Shown here one piece after another: positions 43,656-55,600 of a stretch of DNA of 64,000 nt (position 1 is the first letter of the stretch; each line of letters starts with the position of its first letter). The position numbers and the translations under genes were made by a program. Origin of the DNA: Eudorina sp. 2006-703-Eu-15 (taxonomy: Eukaryota > Chlorophyta > Chlorophyceae > Chlamydomonadales > Volvocaceae); contig BDSI01000105.1 in NCBI GenBank assembly GCA_003117195.1, positions 186,001-250,000 on the forward strand, read 5' to 3'. The notes beneath the pieces are model-generated. The model was given only the letters and a program-made list of their open reading frames with translations. It was not told where the DNA came from and made no database searches.

Positions 43656-46600
43656 TCATACGGCCCTGCCCGCCGGGAACGGCGCCATGCGCCCCTTGCT
43701 CGGGCCCGAGCCCGGCGGCCGCGGTCCCATGCTGCCCAGCGGCCCGCCCATCATCCGCGAACCGCCCGGCGTCATGCCGTTGCCGGGGCCGCCGGCGCCC
43801 TCCTCGTCGCCCTCCTCGCCGGGCGCCAGCCCCTCGGGCCGCACCGGCACGCGGCTGAAGGGCGCCGAGCCGCGCTCCAGACCCGCCATCTCGTACTCGT
43901 CCTGCTCGAAGAAGTGGCCGCAGGGGCCGCAGCACAGCGGCACCTCGCTGTCCATGACGCGGAAGTACTGCCGCGGGATGACCGGGTTGGGCCAGGTGCG
44001 GACCATCACCTAGCGGGAGGGCGGGGCGGGGGAGGGACAGGGGCAGGGGGTCGAAAAGGAAACGGCCCAAACAGGGACAGGGGACAGGGGGCGACGGGGT
44101 TACAGCGCGAGGACGACGGATGCGAGAGGGCACATCGCAGTGGGGGAGTCATTGAGGTCGATGACGCCTTATTAGCATGACCGCACAATGCCCATATGTA
44201 TGTTCCATGCCCGCCCGCCCGCCCGCCCGCCCGCTTTGGGTTTGGGTTTTCAACCGCCGCCAGGAGCACAGCCGCATATGCGATATGCACGGCGCCGTCC
44301 CGATTCACCCCGGCATGCGGGGATGACTCCGCCGCGGGCGGCCGCCCAGCTCCTCCCAGCTTTGCCTCCGTCCCGTCCCGTGTTTCCTGTCGCGCCGGGC
44401 CCGATGCCTCACATTCCTCTCCCGCCCCCAGGGACCCTCCCTCCCTCCCCCCCGCACGCCACCCGCCACCCGCTCCGCACCTCGGCTGTCTTGAGGCGGC
44501 GCAGCATGGCCCGGTCCACCCGGATGGTGGTGTTGGGCACCATCATCTGCGCCGCGAAGGCGTCCTCCATGCGGTTGATCTCGTCCTGGTCCAGGCGCAG
44601 CACGTTGCCGCCCGCCTCCGCGATCTTGGCCTGGCGGACCGCCCGCTGCTCGCGCCTGCGAAGAGGGCGGCAAGGCAGGGCGGCAAGGGAGTAAGAGAGA
44701 GGGGGAGCAAAGACAGCGCCAAGCGGTACAACCGACTCGGTTGTGTTGACTGCCGAAAGGGCCGGAGGGAAGGCAACGGTATTTATTCCGTTATACAGCC
44801 GGAGTGGCAGGAGGATGCAGGGGCCCAGGATCCCACGGGTGGAGGAACTCGAGGAACTAACTGGGAGAAAGAGACGCGACAGGACAGGACAGGGGCGACG
44901 GAGCTGCGCGACTGGACCGTACTGCGCGCACAGTTTGATAACGAACCAACAGCGGGCTGCCGTTCCGCAGGGCTCCTGCCCTCCATCCTCCATAGCGCCC
45001 TGCCCCCCTCCCCCGGTACGGTACGGTACGGTACGCTCCAAGCGGTGTGCCTCGCTGCCCACCTGGCCGCCTCCAGGCCCGCGTCCTCTCCCAACAACCG
45101 CTGCGCCTCCTCGTCATCGATGCCGGGCTGTGGGGAAGGCGGCCGATCAACGGAACAACGGCAGATCGGATCAGGCCAGGCCAGGCCAGGTCAGGTCAGG
45201 TCAACGGGTGCTGCCCAGCAACAAGCTCCGCCAACAATCGGAAGCTATTCCTGTACAAGGCTGGGCTGGCCGACACTCGCTGGTCGGCACCGCATCAGCG
45301 GCAGCCCCATCAGGAACTGTAGACCCCTCACAGAAAAGCTCTCTTCACGGGACGGTGCCTTTCCTGAGGCCATGCGCCTCCCCATCATCCCCCGATCTGC
45401 ACATTTGTCGAATGGACAGGCCGCGCGTTGGGTTCGTGTTGGGACACCAAAGGCCACCCTCAGCTACACCCGTTGTGCGCAAGCTGCAGCCACAGGGTCC
45501 CAGTCCCCCGCCCCAGGTGGACGCCTCCGAGCGCACGACTCCGGGGCCCTGTTCCCCCTGTTGCCCCGTTTTTCCCCCGCTGCGCACCTCGAGCTCGAAC
45601 TCCACGATGGGCAGGTGCTCGAACGTCACGAACGACCTGCAGCAGGAGGGGCCAGCCGGGCGCGGTCGGGACATAAGGGGCCAGCCGGGCGCGGTCGGGA
45701 GCAAGAGAAGACAGACTGACAGAAGGGCGGCCCGTCAGGCGGCAAACAGTAATCTGCTGCCCCGGTTACCCGAGTCACCCAACCCCTGTGCCCCGATGAG
45801 CCGAGCATATCCAACGAAGGACCTCCAACCCAAATACTGTACCCTTCAGGACCCCATATATCCAAACCAACACCCAGAACCAACTCGACCCGCCCGCACC
45901 TGATGAAGGGCGCCCCGCAGTTGATGCAGTAGTCCCCTTGCGTGTTGAGCAGCGGGTTGGTTGTGGTGCAGCGCCAGCACACCGGGAGCAGGTCCTCCTT
46001 GTCGGAGAAGGGCCTGCGGGGAGGAGAGGGGGAGCGGGAGGAACGGACAGGGGGGAAGGGACACGGGGAGCAGGGAGCCGGGGCCGGTTAAGAAGAAGAG
46101 ACAGACGCGCGAGTGGAATGAAGAAACGGTTCTGGGCTGCGGGCAGGTGGACAGGTTCCCTCATCCTGCAGCGCCCCGCCACCCCACGCGCGCTGCCCTT
46201 TCCCTGTCTGCACGCCGAGACCGCGGTCGTCCAGCAGGGCTCCTCACCCAGCAACAGCAGCCTTGCTTGCACAGTCATGCTGAGCACACGGCACGCGCTG
46301 CGCGGTGTCGGCCCCTCTGCTCAGTGCGCGCCGGTGCGACCCCTCCGTGCGCCCCCGGTGCGATAGCACGAATGCCCCGAGGTGGGCCTGCCCCCTTTTG
46401 CTGATGCCACTCCCGGTCCTCCTCCTCCTTTTTTCTTCCTCCTCCTCATTCCCCTGCTTTCGTCCTCAATCTCCCTCTCCTCCTCCTCCTGCTCCTGGTG
46501 CTTCTGCTCCCCCCCCCCGCCCCTAGGGTCGCACCCACTTGGACCGGATGACCACCGACGCCAGGTCCACCTCCGCCTGCCAGGCCGCCGGCAGCACCAG

Positions 46601-49600
46601 CGTCTGAAGCTTGTTGTAGGCGAAGCGAGCCAGCTTGAACGCGCCCGCCTCCACCGCCTGATGACGACGACGTCGGCAACGTCGGGTTTGCCGGAAGGGG
46701 CAACCGCAGGTGGATTACCGCAACACCGGGGACCGGATGCCCGAGTGATGCTACCGTATACCCTATTTCCCCTGCTTCGCCCTGCCCTGGCGTCCCCTTG
46801 GTGCAAGAAAACACCCGTTTGGGCCCAGGTTGTCTGCCTTCTCGGTCCCTGTCTGTGTCTTTCCCGAACACGCACGCACACACGCACACGTGGTTGGGTT
46901 CCTCGAGCGACTCACCTGCTTGGCCATGACGTAGACGATGTTGACGACCGACACCCCCAGCGGCACCTCCCGCGGCGGCAGCGTGCGCATGAGCAGGAAG
47001 CGGCTGGCGTTGAAGAGCGTGTCGGGGTGCGTCGTACGGAAGGGCGAGTGGACGCTCTTGTGCACGATGTCGTACGCAAAGTACACCTCGGCCCGGTCGT
47101 ACAGCTCGGTGAAGCGCTCCAGGGAGGTGCGGTCCGAGGGCGACATGGCGGAGGGCGGGTTCTTGATGCTCTGCGGAAGCACCCAAGAGGGGGCGGGCGG
47201 GGGAAGGAGGGAGAAGAGAGCAGCAGGGCAGGAGGAACGGCGGGCGGTGCGCGACCGGTAGGTAACCAGAATACACGAGGCAAGGGGGTCGATTCGGTCC
47301 CAGTCCGCGCAGCGGAGGAGAAGGATGCGAGGGGGGCCAAGCAAGGACGACATGTGTGGGTTGTGCCACGCACAACCGCCACGCGCCGTGTGCGGGTGCG
47401 GTTGTAGGTGGCAGCCCCGCGAACTGACTCAGTCCGAAACCTTTTCATCACTTGACCCCACGCCCCACCTACTCGCCCCGTCTCCTGACCCTGCCCTTCA
47501 ACCAGCACCCCCAGCCCTCACCCCCCAACCCCCACCTTGAGCGCCTCCATGGCGAGCTGGTAGTAGTAGTAGGAGGCGTCTGAGAAGCGGCTCTCCACCA
47601 CCGCATTGGCGCAGAGCTGCTCCAGGATGCGGGTGGCCAGGGAGGGGAAGCCGCCCTCCTGGTACGCCAGGCGGGCCTCGTCGAACCTGAGGGGGCCCGG
47701 GGGCAGCGCGGGGCGGGGTGAGCGGCGGGATGGGGTATAGGAAATTGGTAGACAAGTTCAAACTGCGCTGCTGCCAGAGCAAACGTCCGGGGCAGGATGG
47801 GGCGGGCGGCGGTGAGGTTGTGGTCTGAGAGCTACGGAGTTCCGAGATCTGGTTTGGTTTTGAAGCGGTGCGCACCGGCAGCGAGCGAGCAGGTCCATCA
47901 GAAAACCAGCCCCACGCCCCCACCTGTCCTGGCTGCCGAGCCACTTGGCGTACGGCAAGTACACGTCCTGGCGGCACTCCGGGTGCGCGTGCAGCAGCAG
48001 GAAGGCGTCGTCCCACTTCTCCGCCTCGACGTACAGCGTGATGAGACCCTGGAGGCAAGGACAGGGAGGGTGGGCGGCAGGGACAGGGAGGGTGGGAGAC
48101 AGGGGCGTGGCGGAAAGGGGCGAGGCGAAGCGGAGGTTCAAGCAGCAGCAAGCAGCAAAAGCAGCCACAAGCGGCAAAAGCATCAGCAGCAAGCACGAGG
48201 CGCGAAGGCAGCGAGGGGGGGCCGCGGATGAGCGCCCCGCGGCGGCGAGCGGTACGGCGGCACGCTGCGGGCGCTCCTGTCTGCGGGCAGCTGACTCGGG
48301 CCCTGTCTGCCCGGGGCCCGAGTCACGGGGGCCGCAGCTCACGAACAAGCCGCCTTCCGCTCCCCCCCCATTCAGCCTCCCGGCCCCACTCCACCTCCCG
48401 GCCCCAGCCGCCCGCGCGCACCTTGGTGTCGTCCATCTTGAGCAGCGTCTCCTTGGCGAACGCAAAGTGCGGCGCGCGGCGGAAGTGGCCCGCGCACATG
48501 CCCAGGCAGCGTGCGTCCGTCTTGTCCAGCTGCCGCACCACCCCGATCAGCTTGTCCCACCACTGGTGCTTGGCCAGGATGGCGATGGCGCGGTCGTACT
48601 TCTTGGCCTGAGCGTCCGCGGGACCCACAGGGATAACAACAACAGGTCAAAGCGGCAGCCCAGGGACAGTCACCGCACGTTTACTACTGGCCCGCAGACG
48701 GCTGCCGGATTCCGCCTCTATGCCATCCCACAGCGGTATCGTAAATACACAGGTACCGTACCGTAATTACCTAAAACCGTCCAACCGCAACCTGTCCTGT
48801 TCACACCCCTTAATAATCACACCCCGTGCATCCATCCATCCGTCTGTCCGCGCTGGTGCCGCACCACCCCGCGTCGGCTCGGCCCCCAACACCGCAAAGC
48901 ACCTTGATGTACATCTCGGCCGCCGCGTCGTAGTTCTTGACCTGCTCGCTCCACTCCGCCTGCCGGTTGATGAGCTCCTGCACGCTGCGCTGGTCGCCGC
49001 GGCCGCTGGCGGCGAACTCCTCGGCCCATTTCTTGGCCTCGTCGAACTGCCGCAGGTCGGAGAACATCTCCATGGCCTTGTCCACGGCGCCTGTTGGCGG
49101 GGAAGGGGGTTAGGAAGAGGGAGAGAGGGGGTTGAAAAGAAAACAAAATCCAAAATAAACTAAACCAATAGAGGGGGAGAGGGGGCCAGGGCACTGTTAC
49201 GCAATCGGTGATCTTTTCGCGATTTTGATATATTTTTTGACAAAAAGGGGCCAGGGCACGAGATGGATGGGTTGAAGATCAGACATAAAGGTGAGCTCCG
49301 GATCAGGAGATGAATGGGACAGGACCGGCTGGGGTGGGAGCAGGTGACGGGCATCGGCTGGGGTGGACGGTGGGCTCCACGCCCCTGGGGACCTGCCTCT
49401 CGGCCCTGCGTCCCCCAACCCTCGCAGCCATCACCTACCTCTCCTTTCCATTCTCCCGTGCTTCCACAGACCAGGCACAGCATCCACGCATCCTCTTTCA
49501 CCACCCCATCCTTGTCAACCCCCTCATCCAACCATGTCCCCCGGTCCTTCCTTCCCCGCGCGCGCACCCGCTTGCGTGAAGAGCCTGGCCGCCTCCTGGT

Positions 49601-52600
49601 AGCGTCCCTGGAAGGCCATGATCTCCGCCAGCAGCAGCGGCTCGCTGGTGCCCGCCTTGCGCCCCGCCTCCGTGCGGTTCACCAGCTCCACGAACCGGAC
49701 GTCGCGGATGCGGATGAACGCCTTGCGGGCCACGTCCAGGTTGAGCGCCTGCGCGCCGGGGGGGGCCGGACCGGACGGGGCCGCACCGGCTTGAGGAGCT
49801 TCTTTGAAATCGAAATCAGACGGGGAGTTTCACCGGAGAAGGCACGGCCTGCCGTACTAGCTCCAGTCACGTGGGGTTTGGGCGGTTGCGTATCATCACC
49901 CATTAGGCCTGCAGACTAGCCTTTAACTGCCAGCCACCCTGGAGATCGATGACCCGCTCAGCATCAGCCTGGGCATCAGCCCGGTGCCGTCCCGCATATC
50001 GCCACCGGGCCCCAGGGACACGTACTGTGCTCCACGTAAGACCCCAAGGGCGCCCGGGGCCTGTCATATCTCCCCCCTCCCCCCTACAAACCCCAACACG
50101 GTCCGTTTCTCACCGCGTCCTTTCCTTTCTCTGGCAGTCCACGCATTTCGTAGTTGCCTACCATCTTCCTATGCCCCCCAACAAACGCACACACCCGGGT
50201 CCCCCTCAGCACCCTGTGTTGAATGCTAAACCCACCCAGACCCCGCCCTGGTGTGTCCACCAATTTCCTCTCTGTAACCCCCCTAGGCACCCCACCTGCA
50301 GCGCCTCCAGCGCCAGCTGCTTCCAGTCCGCCTCCGTGACACCCAGGCAGGCCACTCGGTAGGCCGACTCAAAGTCCTGAGGAGGGGGAGAGGCCAGGCG
50401 GCCGGTGGGTGGGTGGGCAGCGCGCACGGACAGCTACATGACCGATGAGGAGCTGCAGCGCGGGAAAGGGGGTAAAGGAAATTGGTAGACGTTTCAAACT
50501 GCGCTGCTGCTGCGGGGGAGGGGGTGCGCTTACTGGTCCTCGACGACCCGTCAAGGAGTGCGCGACCGCACCAGGGCAAATGTACCGCTCTTGAGGGCCC
50601 TGGACGGGCCAGTGGTTCACCACAGCCGCGACGGAGGCCACTCAACCGCGCTGCCACACACCTCCCGAATCCCCTTCCCCCCAAAGGTCTACCTTGCGCT
50701 CCAGGTACCGGTACATGGACGCCGACTGGGGCACGTCGATCGTCTGAGGGACGGGAGGGAGATCGCGGCGGAGGTGAGGGGGGCAGGCAGACAGGCACAT
50801 TCGTCCCAGTGGTTTACCACGTGTACTCACAACACACACGGGCCTCTGGGCGGGTTTGTCATTAAACACACACGGGCCTCTGCTCAAAAATACACGCACA
50901 CCCGCAAGACCACGACGCGCGGAACGTGGCGAAACCACCGCCGTTGCCTGGTGGCTGCGGTGCAGCCCAGGATGGCAGCTACCGCAGGGCCCATGGGAGC
51001 GCGGACCTCGGGATCTCACGGCGCCTGCAGAGCTGGACCGGTGGCTCTACGGCACGGGGACTCGAGGACGCCGAACTAGTGCCCCTGCCAGGCGCCCCCA
51101 AGACAAACACATGTACACACACGGGTTCTTTGGGCGGGTCGTTTTCCTAAACACACGGGTTATTTAGCTGACCACACACAGCTCAGACAAATACACACAA
51201 TCGCGCGCGGCGGCTAACGTTCCGCGCTCAACACACAAACCGACAACGGCTTCGCTTCTCGCGGCTCAGATTTCTTTCAACGCACACGCCCACACACGCC
51301 CACACCTGCATGGACACGTAGTGCAGGCAGAAGATCTTGGAGCCCTTGAAGCCGACCACGAAGCCCTGTCGGGGTGCATGGGAACAGCCTCTAGTGAGCC
51401 GAGGTTGAGAGTACGGTGGCAGGTCCGAGCGGGCGGGCGAGGGGTTCCGTGTATCCAGGGGAGGAATGCCATGGCTCCGCCAACAGAGCAGGTCGGGTTT
51501 GATGGCGGGGAGCTACCATGCAAGTTACGTCACGGTCCAAGCCGGAAACATACTGATGAGAAGTAGACTGGCGAGGGTTAGCTGGATGTGTTGGGAATAG
51601 TGCGTAGGTGCATCGCGCCGCGACGACGGACCGAAAAAGGCAAAAGGCGTTCGGGTTGGGGCTCCGAGTGGGGTATAATGCCAGGCCGGGTGGCGGGACA
51701 CCAGCCAGCCAGAGCTCATTCCGCTGCGTGAGGTGGCGGCCACGCCCCTCCGCCGCCGGAAGTCAATCAGGACAGCCAAACCAGCAACGAAGCAACAACT
51801 CGAAGACCCCGGATGTCGATGCGCCCCCTCTCCCCCCTTCCCGATCCCGACGCCGCGCACCTGCAGCTTCTGCTGGTGCAGCGGGAAGTCGCCCGTCTTG
51901 ATGGACAGCATGCCGTTGCCGCTGTAGCAGAACATGTCCTCGAACTCCGAGTTCCAGGCCACCGAGTTGGCGTTGCTCTCCTCAAACACCAGCTCCTGCG
52001 CGCCAAGGTCAAAGCCAGGGGCTTTCAAGGTGAAAACAACGGGGAGGCTTCCAAGCCAGGGGGCTGCAAGCCAGGGAACTTCATCAAGCCAGGGGGTTTC
52101 AGGAGCGCTGCGCCGCCAGGAACAGGCAGGGCGCAGCAGCCACCCCGACTGCCCGCACGCCCCGGCCCGGACCCGCACAGCCCACCCCGTCCGTCCGCAC
52201 ACACATACACACACCTTGGTGATGAGGTTGTAGACGAGCACCTTGGCGTTCTCGTCCACCACCGCCAGCTTGTTGCGCGAGGCGGACAGGTCCAGGCAGC
52301 GGACGGAGGCGGTGTGCTTGATGAGCGGGATGGGGAAGGGGTTGTCCACGAAGATCTTGAGGATAGCGCCGCTCTTGAGGCCGACCAGCAGCCCCTCGCG
52401 CCGGGGGGGCCCGCCCACCACCTTGATGTAGCGGATGACCGAGTCCAGCACCCACTCGCGCTCCTTGACGCCGTCGAAGTTGTACAGCTGCAGCTTCTTC
52501 TCCTGCAGGGATGGGGGAATGGGGAGATTGTAGGAAATTGGTAGAGATATTCAAAGTGCGCTGCTGCCAGAGCAAAGGTCGGAGGGAACGAGGGGGGAGG

Positions 52601-55600
52601 GGGAGAACGTGCAGAGAGGGTGAGATGAGGAGTCGCGGAGCTGCACGGCAGGGCCCGATGCAATGAAGGCGGACCGAGGAGACCAAGAGGCATGCAGGCA
52701 GCCATACCAGGAGCTGGTCGGGGAGGGGCACAGGGCGGCGACGCGTTGGCCACACGGTTTGCACACCACGGGTCATCGACGGGGTGCCCTCCAAACGGAC
52801 GCCGCTCCGTCGCACCAGGTATCCCACCCAGACCACCACCCCTGGGTGTGCCCGGGTTTGTTTCTGGTTTTATTTTTCTCGTTTTGATTGAACCACCCCG
52901 GGCCCCCTCCTCTTCCTCGCTGGTCTCCGCCCACCTGGCACAGAATGACGTGGTGCGACGTCACCACCAGCAGGTTGCAGTCCAGCTTCTGCTGGATCTT
53001 GGTGGCGGACTGGTAGTGCATGTCGAAGTCGTCCGCGTTCGCCAGCTCGTAGATGACCACCTTGTTCTGCAGCTGCACCGCCAGCTTGTCCTTGTATACC
53101 GCGATCTTCTTCACGTAGTCCTTGCACTTGATGCGGACCTGGAGGGGCGGGAGGAGGAGGCGGGGGCCAAGGAAGACGCGCCAGGTGGCAGGCGTGAAGG
53201 GGCGCCAGCCGCCGAGGAGGAGTAAAGACAGCATGGGCGTTGGGTGGCGCTGCGGCTGGCAGGCAGGCAGGGCGGTGAAATGGACCGGCGCGATGCCTGA
53301 TTGATTGTGACCCACCTCGGACCCTGTCCACCCGTTCGCGGACTTCAACACCCCAACAACAAGACATCCCAACCCCGACACACCCATTCCTTGCTCCAAT
53401 CCGAATCCCCAACCCCGACCCCGTACGGGCTGCCGCTCCGGCAGCCAGCGCAGAATCCCATTCGCCCCGTCATCTCGCAGCAGTCCGATCTCCTCCCCAG
53501 CCCCGGCGGCCCCGACACCCCCAGCCCCGCACACCACGCCCGCCCCGCTGCACCTTCTGCTCGGTGATGAGGTGCTGGATGATGACGTCCGTCATCTGGT
53601 CGCGGTAGGCGTAGCGGTCCTGGTAGAGGCCGTGCACGGTGGAGAAGATGAGCTGGAACATGGCAATGCCGCCCGCCTCCGTGCCCACCGCCACGAAGTT
53701 GTGCTTGGGCCGCGGCCGCACCGCCCACACCCAGCTGTCGCGCTCCGCGATCTTGGTCAGGTAGGTGCCGTCGCGGGTGTACAGGTGCACGGTCCTGAAG
53801 GGGGCGAGCCGTTGAGCGAATCGGGAGTGGGTTGGGTGCTGGGTGTTGGCGTTGGAAGTTTTGGGTTTGGGTTGCGGTTGGTTGGGTTGGGTTGGGCTAG
53901 GGCTGTGGGTTGGTTTTGAGGTGTAAGTAGAGCTATTACTTGCCAAGAACGAACCCCGATCAATGCAGCACACATCGATGAAGGAGAAGGGGCTGAACTG
54001 CGCGGTCTGGGTTGAGGTGGTTTGGGGGTTGGGGTTGGGTGGGTGGGAGCCCCTTAGAGGCCTGGGATGCGGACGCAAATACGGGACACATAACGGTGTG
54101 TAACTCCATCCACACAGCCGGCAGCGGCTGGACCGCGGCCTTCAGCCCAGTGGCTGATGACCCACGGGTCCGCCGGGGCACCCAGATTGGGCGGACTGGG
54201 CAGCTGCTGATGGCCAGCGCAAGAGGCGTACCCCGCCCGTAGGAGCTTTGCGGCGCGGCCGCTACCGTACTTGAGCAGGCGCCAGGTCGCGCAAACCACC
54301 GACCCATGTTTGCAAGGGGCGGATGGTGTGGACCAGCAGGGGCGCGTGCAGGGCCCACCTGTCGGTGCCGCTGACGGTGATGTACTCGCCGCTGCTGAAG
54401 TACGACACACACAGCGGGTCGAACGTCAACTCGCGGTCCTTGCTCTTCTGCTGCCCGCTCATCATGTAGAACTTGAGGAAGCCGTCGAAGCAGCCCGCGC
54501 ACAGCACGTTGGTCTCCTGGACGGGACGAATGAGCACACGGAGGCGGGGAGCGGGGTGGGTGGGGAAGCGGACAAGCGGGCGAGCCAGCCAAATCAACCC
54601 GTATGGTTCCGAGGTCGGGGGCCCGGGCCCGAGGAGACCGCCCTGCGGTGCCGGCCGGCATCGCGCATACCTGCAACAGCCCCCGCTGCAGCGGCAACTC
54701 CTTGCGACCACATCCTGCTGCCTGCTATGGGCCCCGGGGAGGCGACCCGGATGGGCCCGGGAGGGGCCCTTGCTTGCTGGCCAGCCAAACACGCCTTGGC
54801 AAGTACCACCCCAGGGGGACCGGGGAGCTCTGGCCCCGCCACCGTCACGCGGCTCTCCGGCAGGGAACGCTCCCGACGACGGCAGCTGATGGATCTTTCA
54901 CCCGTGCTCGCCTCCCATAAGGCGGCGGCCGCGAGCGTGCCGTTGCGGCGCCCCGGCCTGAGGATGGACCCATCTGGCACCGTACCACCGCCCGCGGTAT
55001 CCGCCGAGTGTGACGAGACTGTGGCTGCCGCCTCGGCTTCTTGGCCTGGGCACTGTCCTCCGCGGTGTGGTGCTGCCCCGGCTTCTTGGCCCGGGCACTG
55101 TCCCCCATGGTGTGCTGCGGCCCCGTGGGCGGACCGCCGGTGAGGCGCGGCAGGGGAAGGAGCGTCAGGCGGTGGGGCGCTCCTCACCCCACCAGCCAGC
55201 CAGCTCCCGGGATTGTGCCTTTCCCAGCAAGCAGCACATTGGGCGGCGGCTTGCTAGCCGCTGACGCAGGTGCGTGGCCCGCGCCGCAAGCCGCACTGCC
55301 GTTGCGGATTGCCAATCCCGGCCGGGCTGGGCCATTTCCCTCATCGTAATGACAGATACCCGTCCGTGCCTTAGGCAAGTTGACCCTAAGCTTGCCCCAT
55401 CGCTTTGCGCACTTCCCGACAGCAGGGGCCCCGGCCCCCGCGTTGGCCGCTCTCTCTGCCGCGGCATGTTGGACCTCCGGCAAGACGCGCTTCAAGCTGG
55501 ACGCCACATGTGGGCTCGCGCGCGGCCGCGCGCACGCTTTGGCGGTGGCGCGATTCGACCCCAGGTTCCCGCAGTGCGCATGTGGGTTATCGCGTACCGG

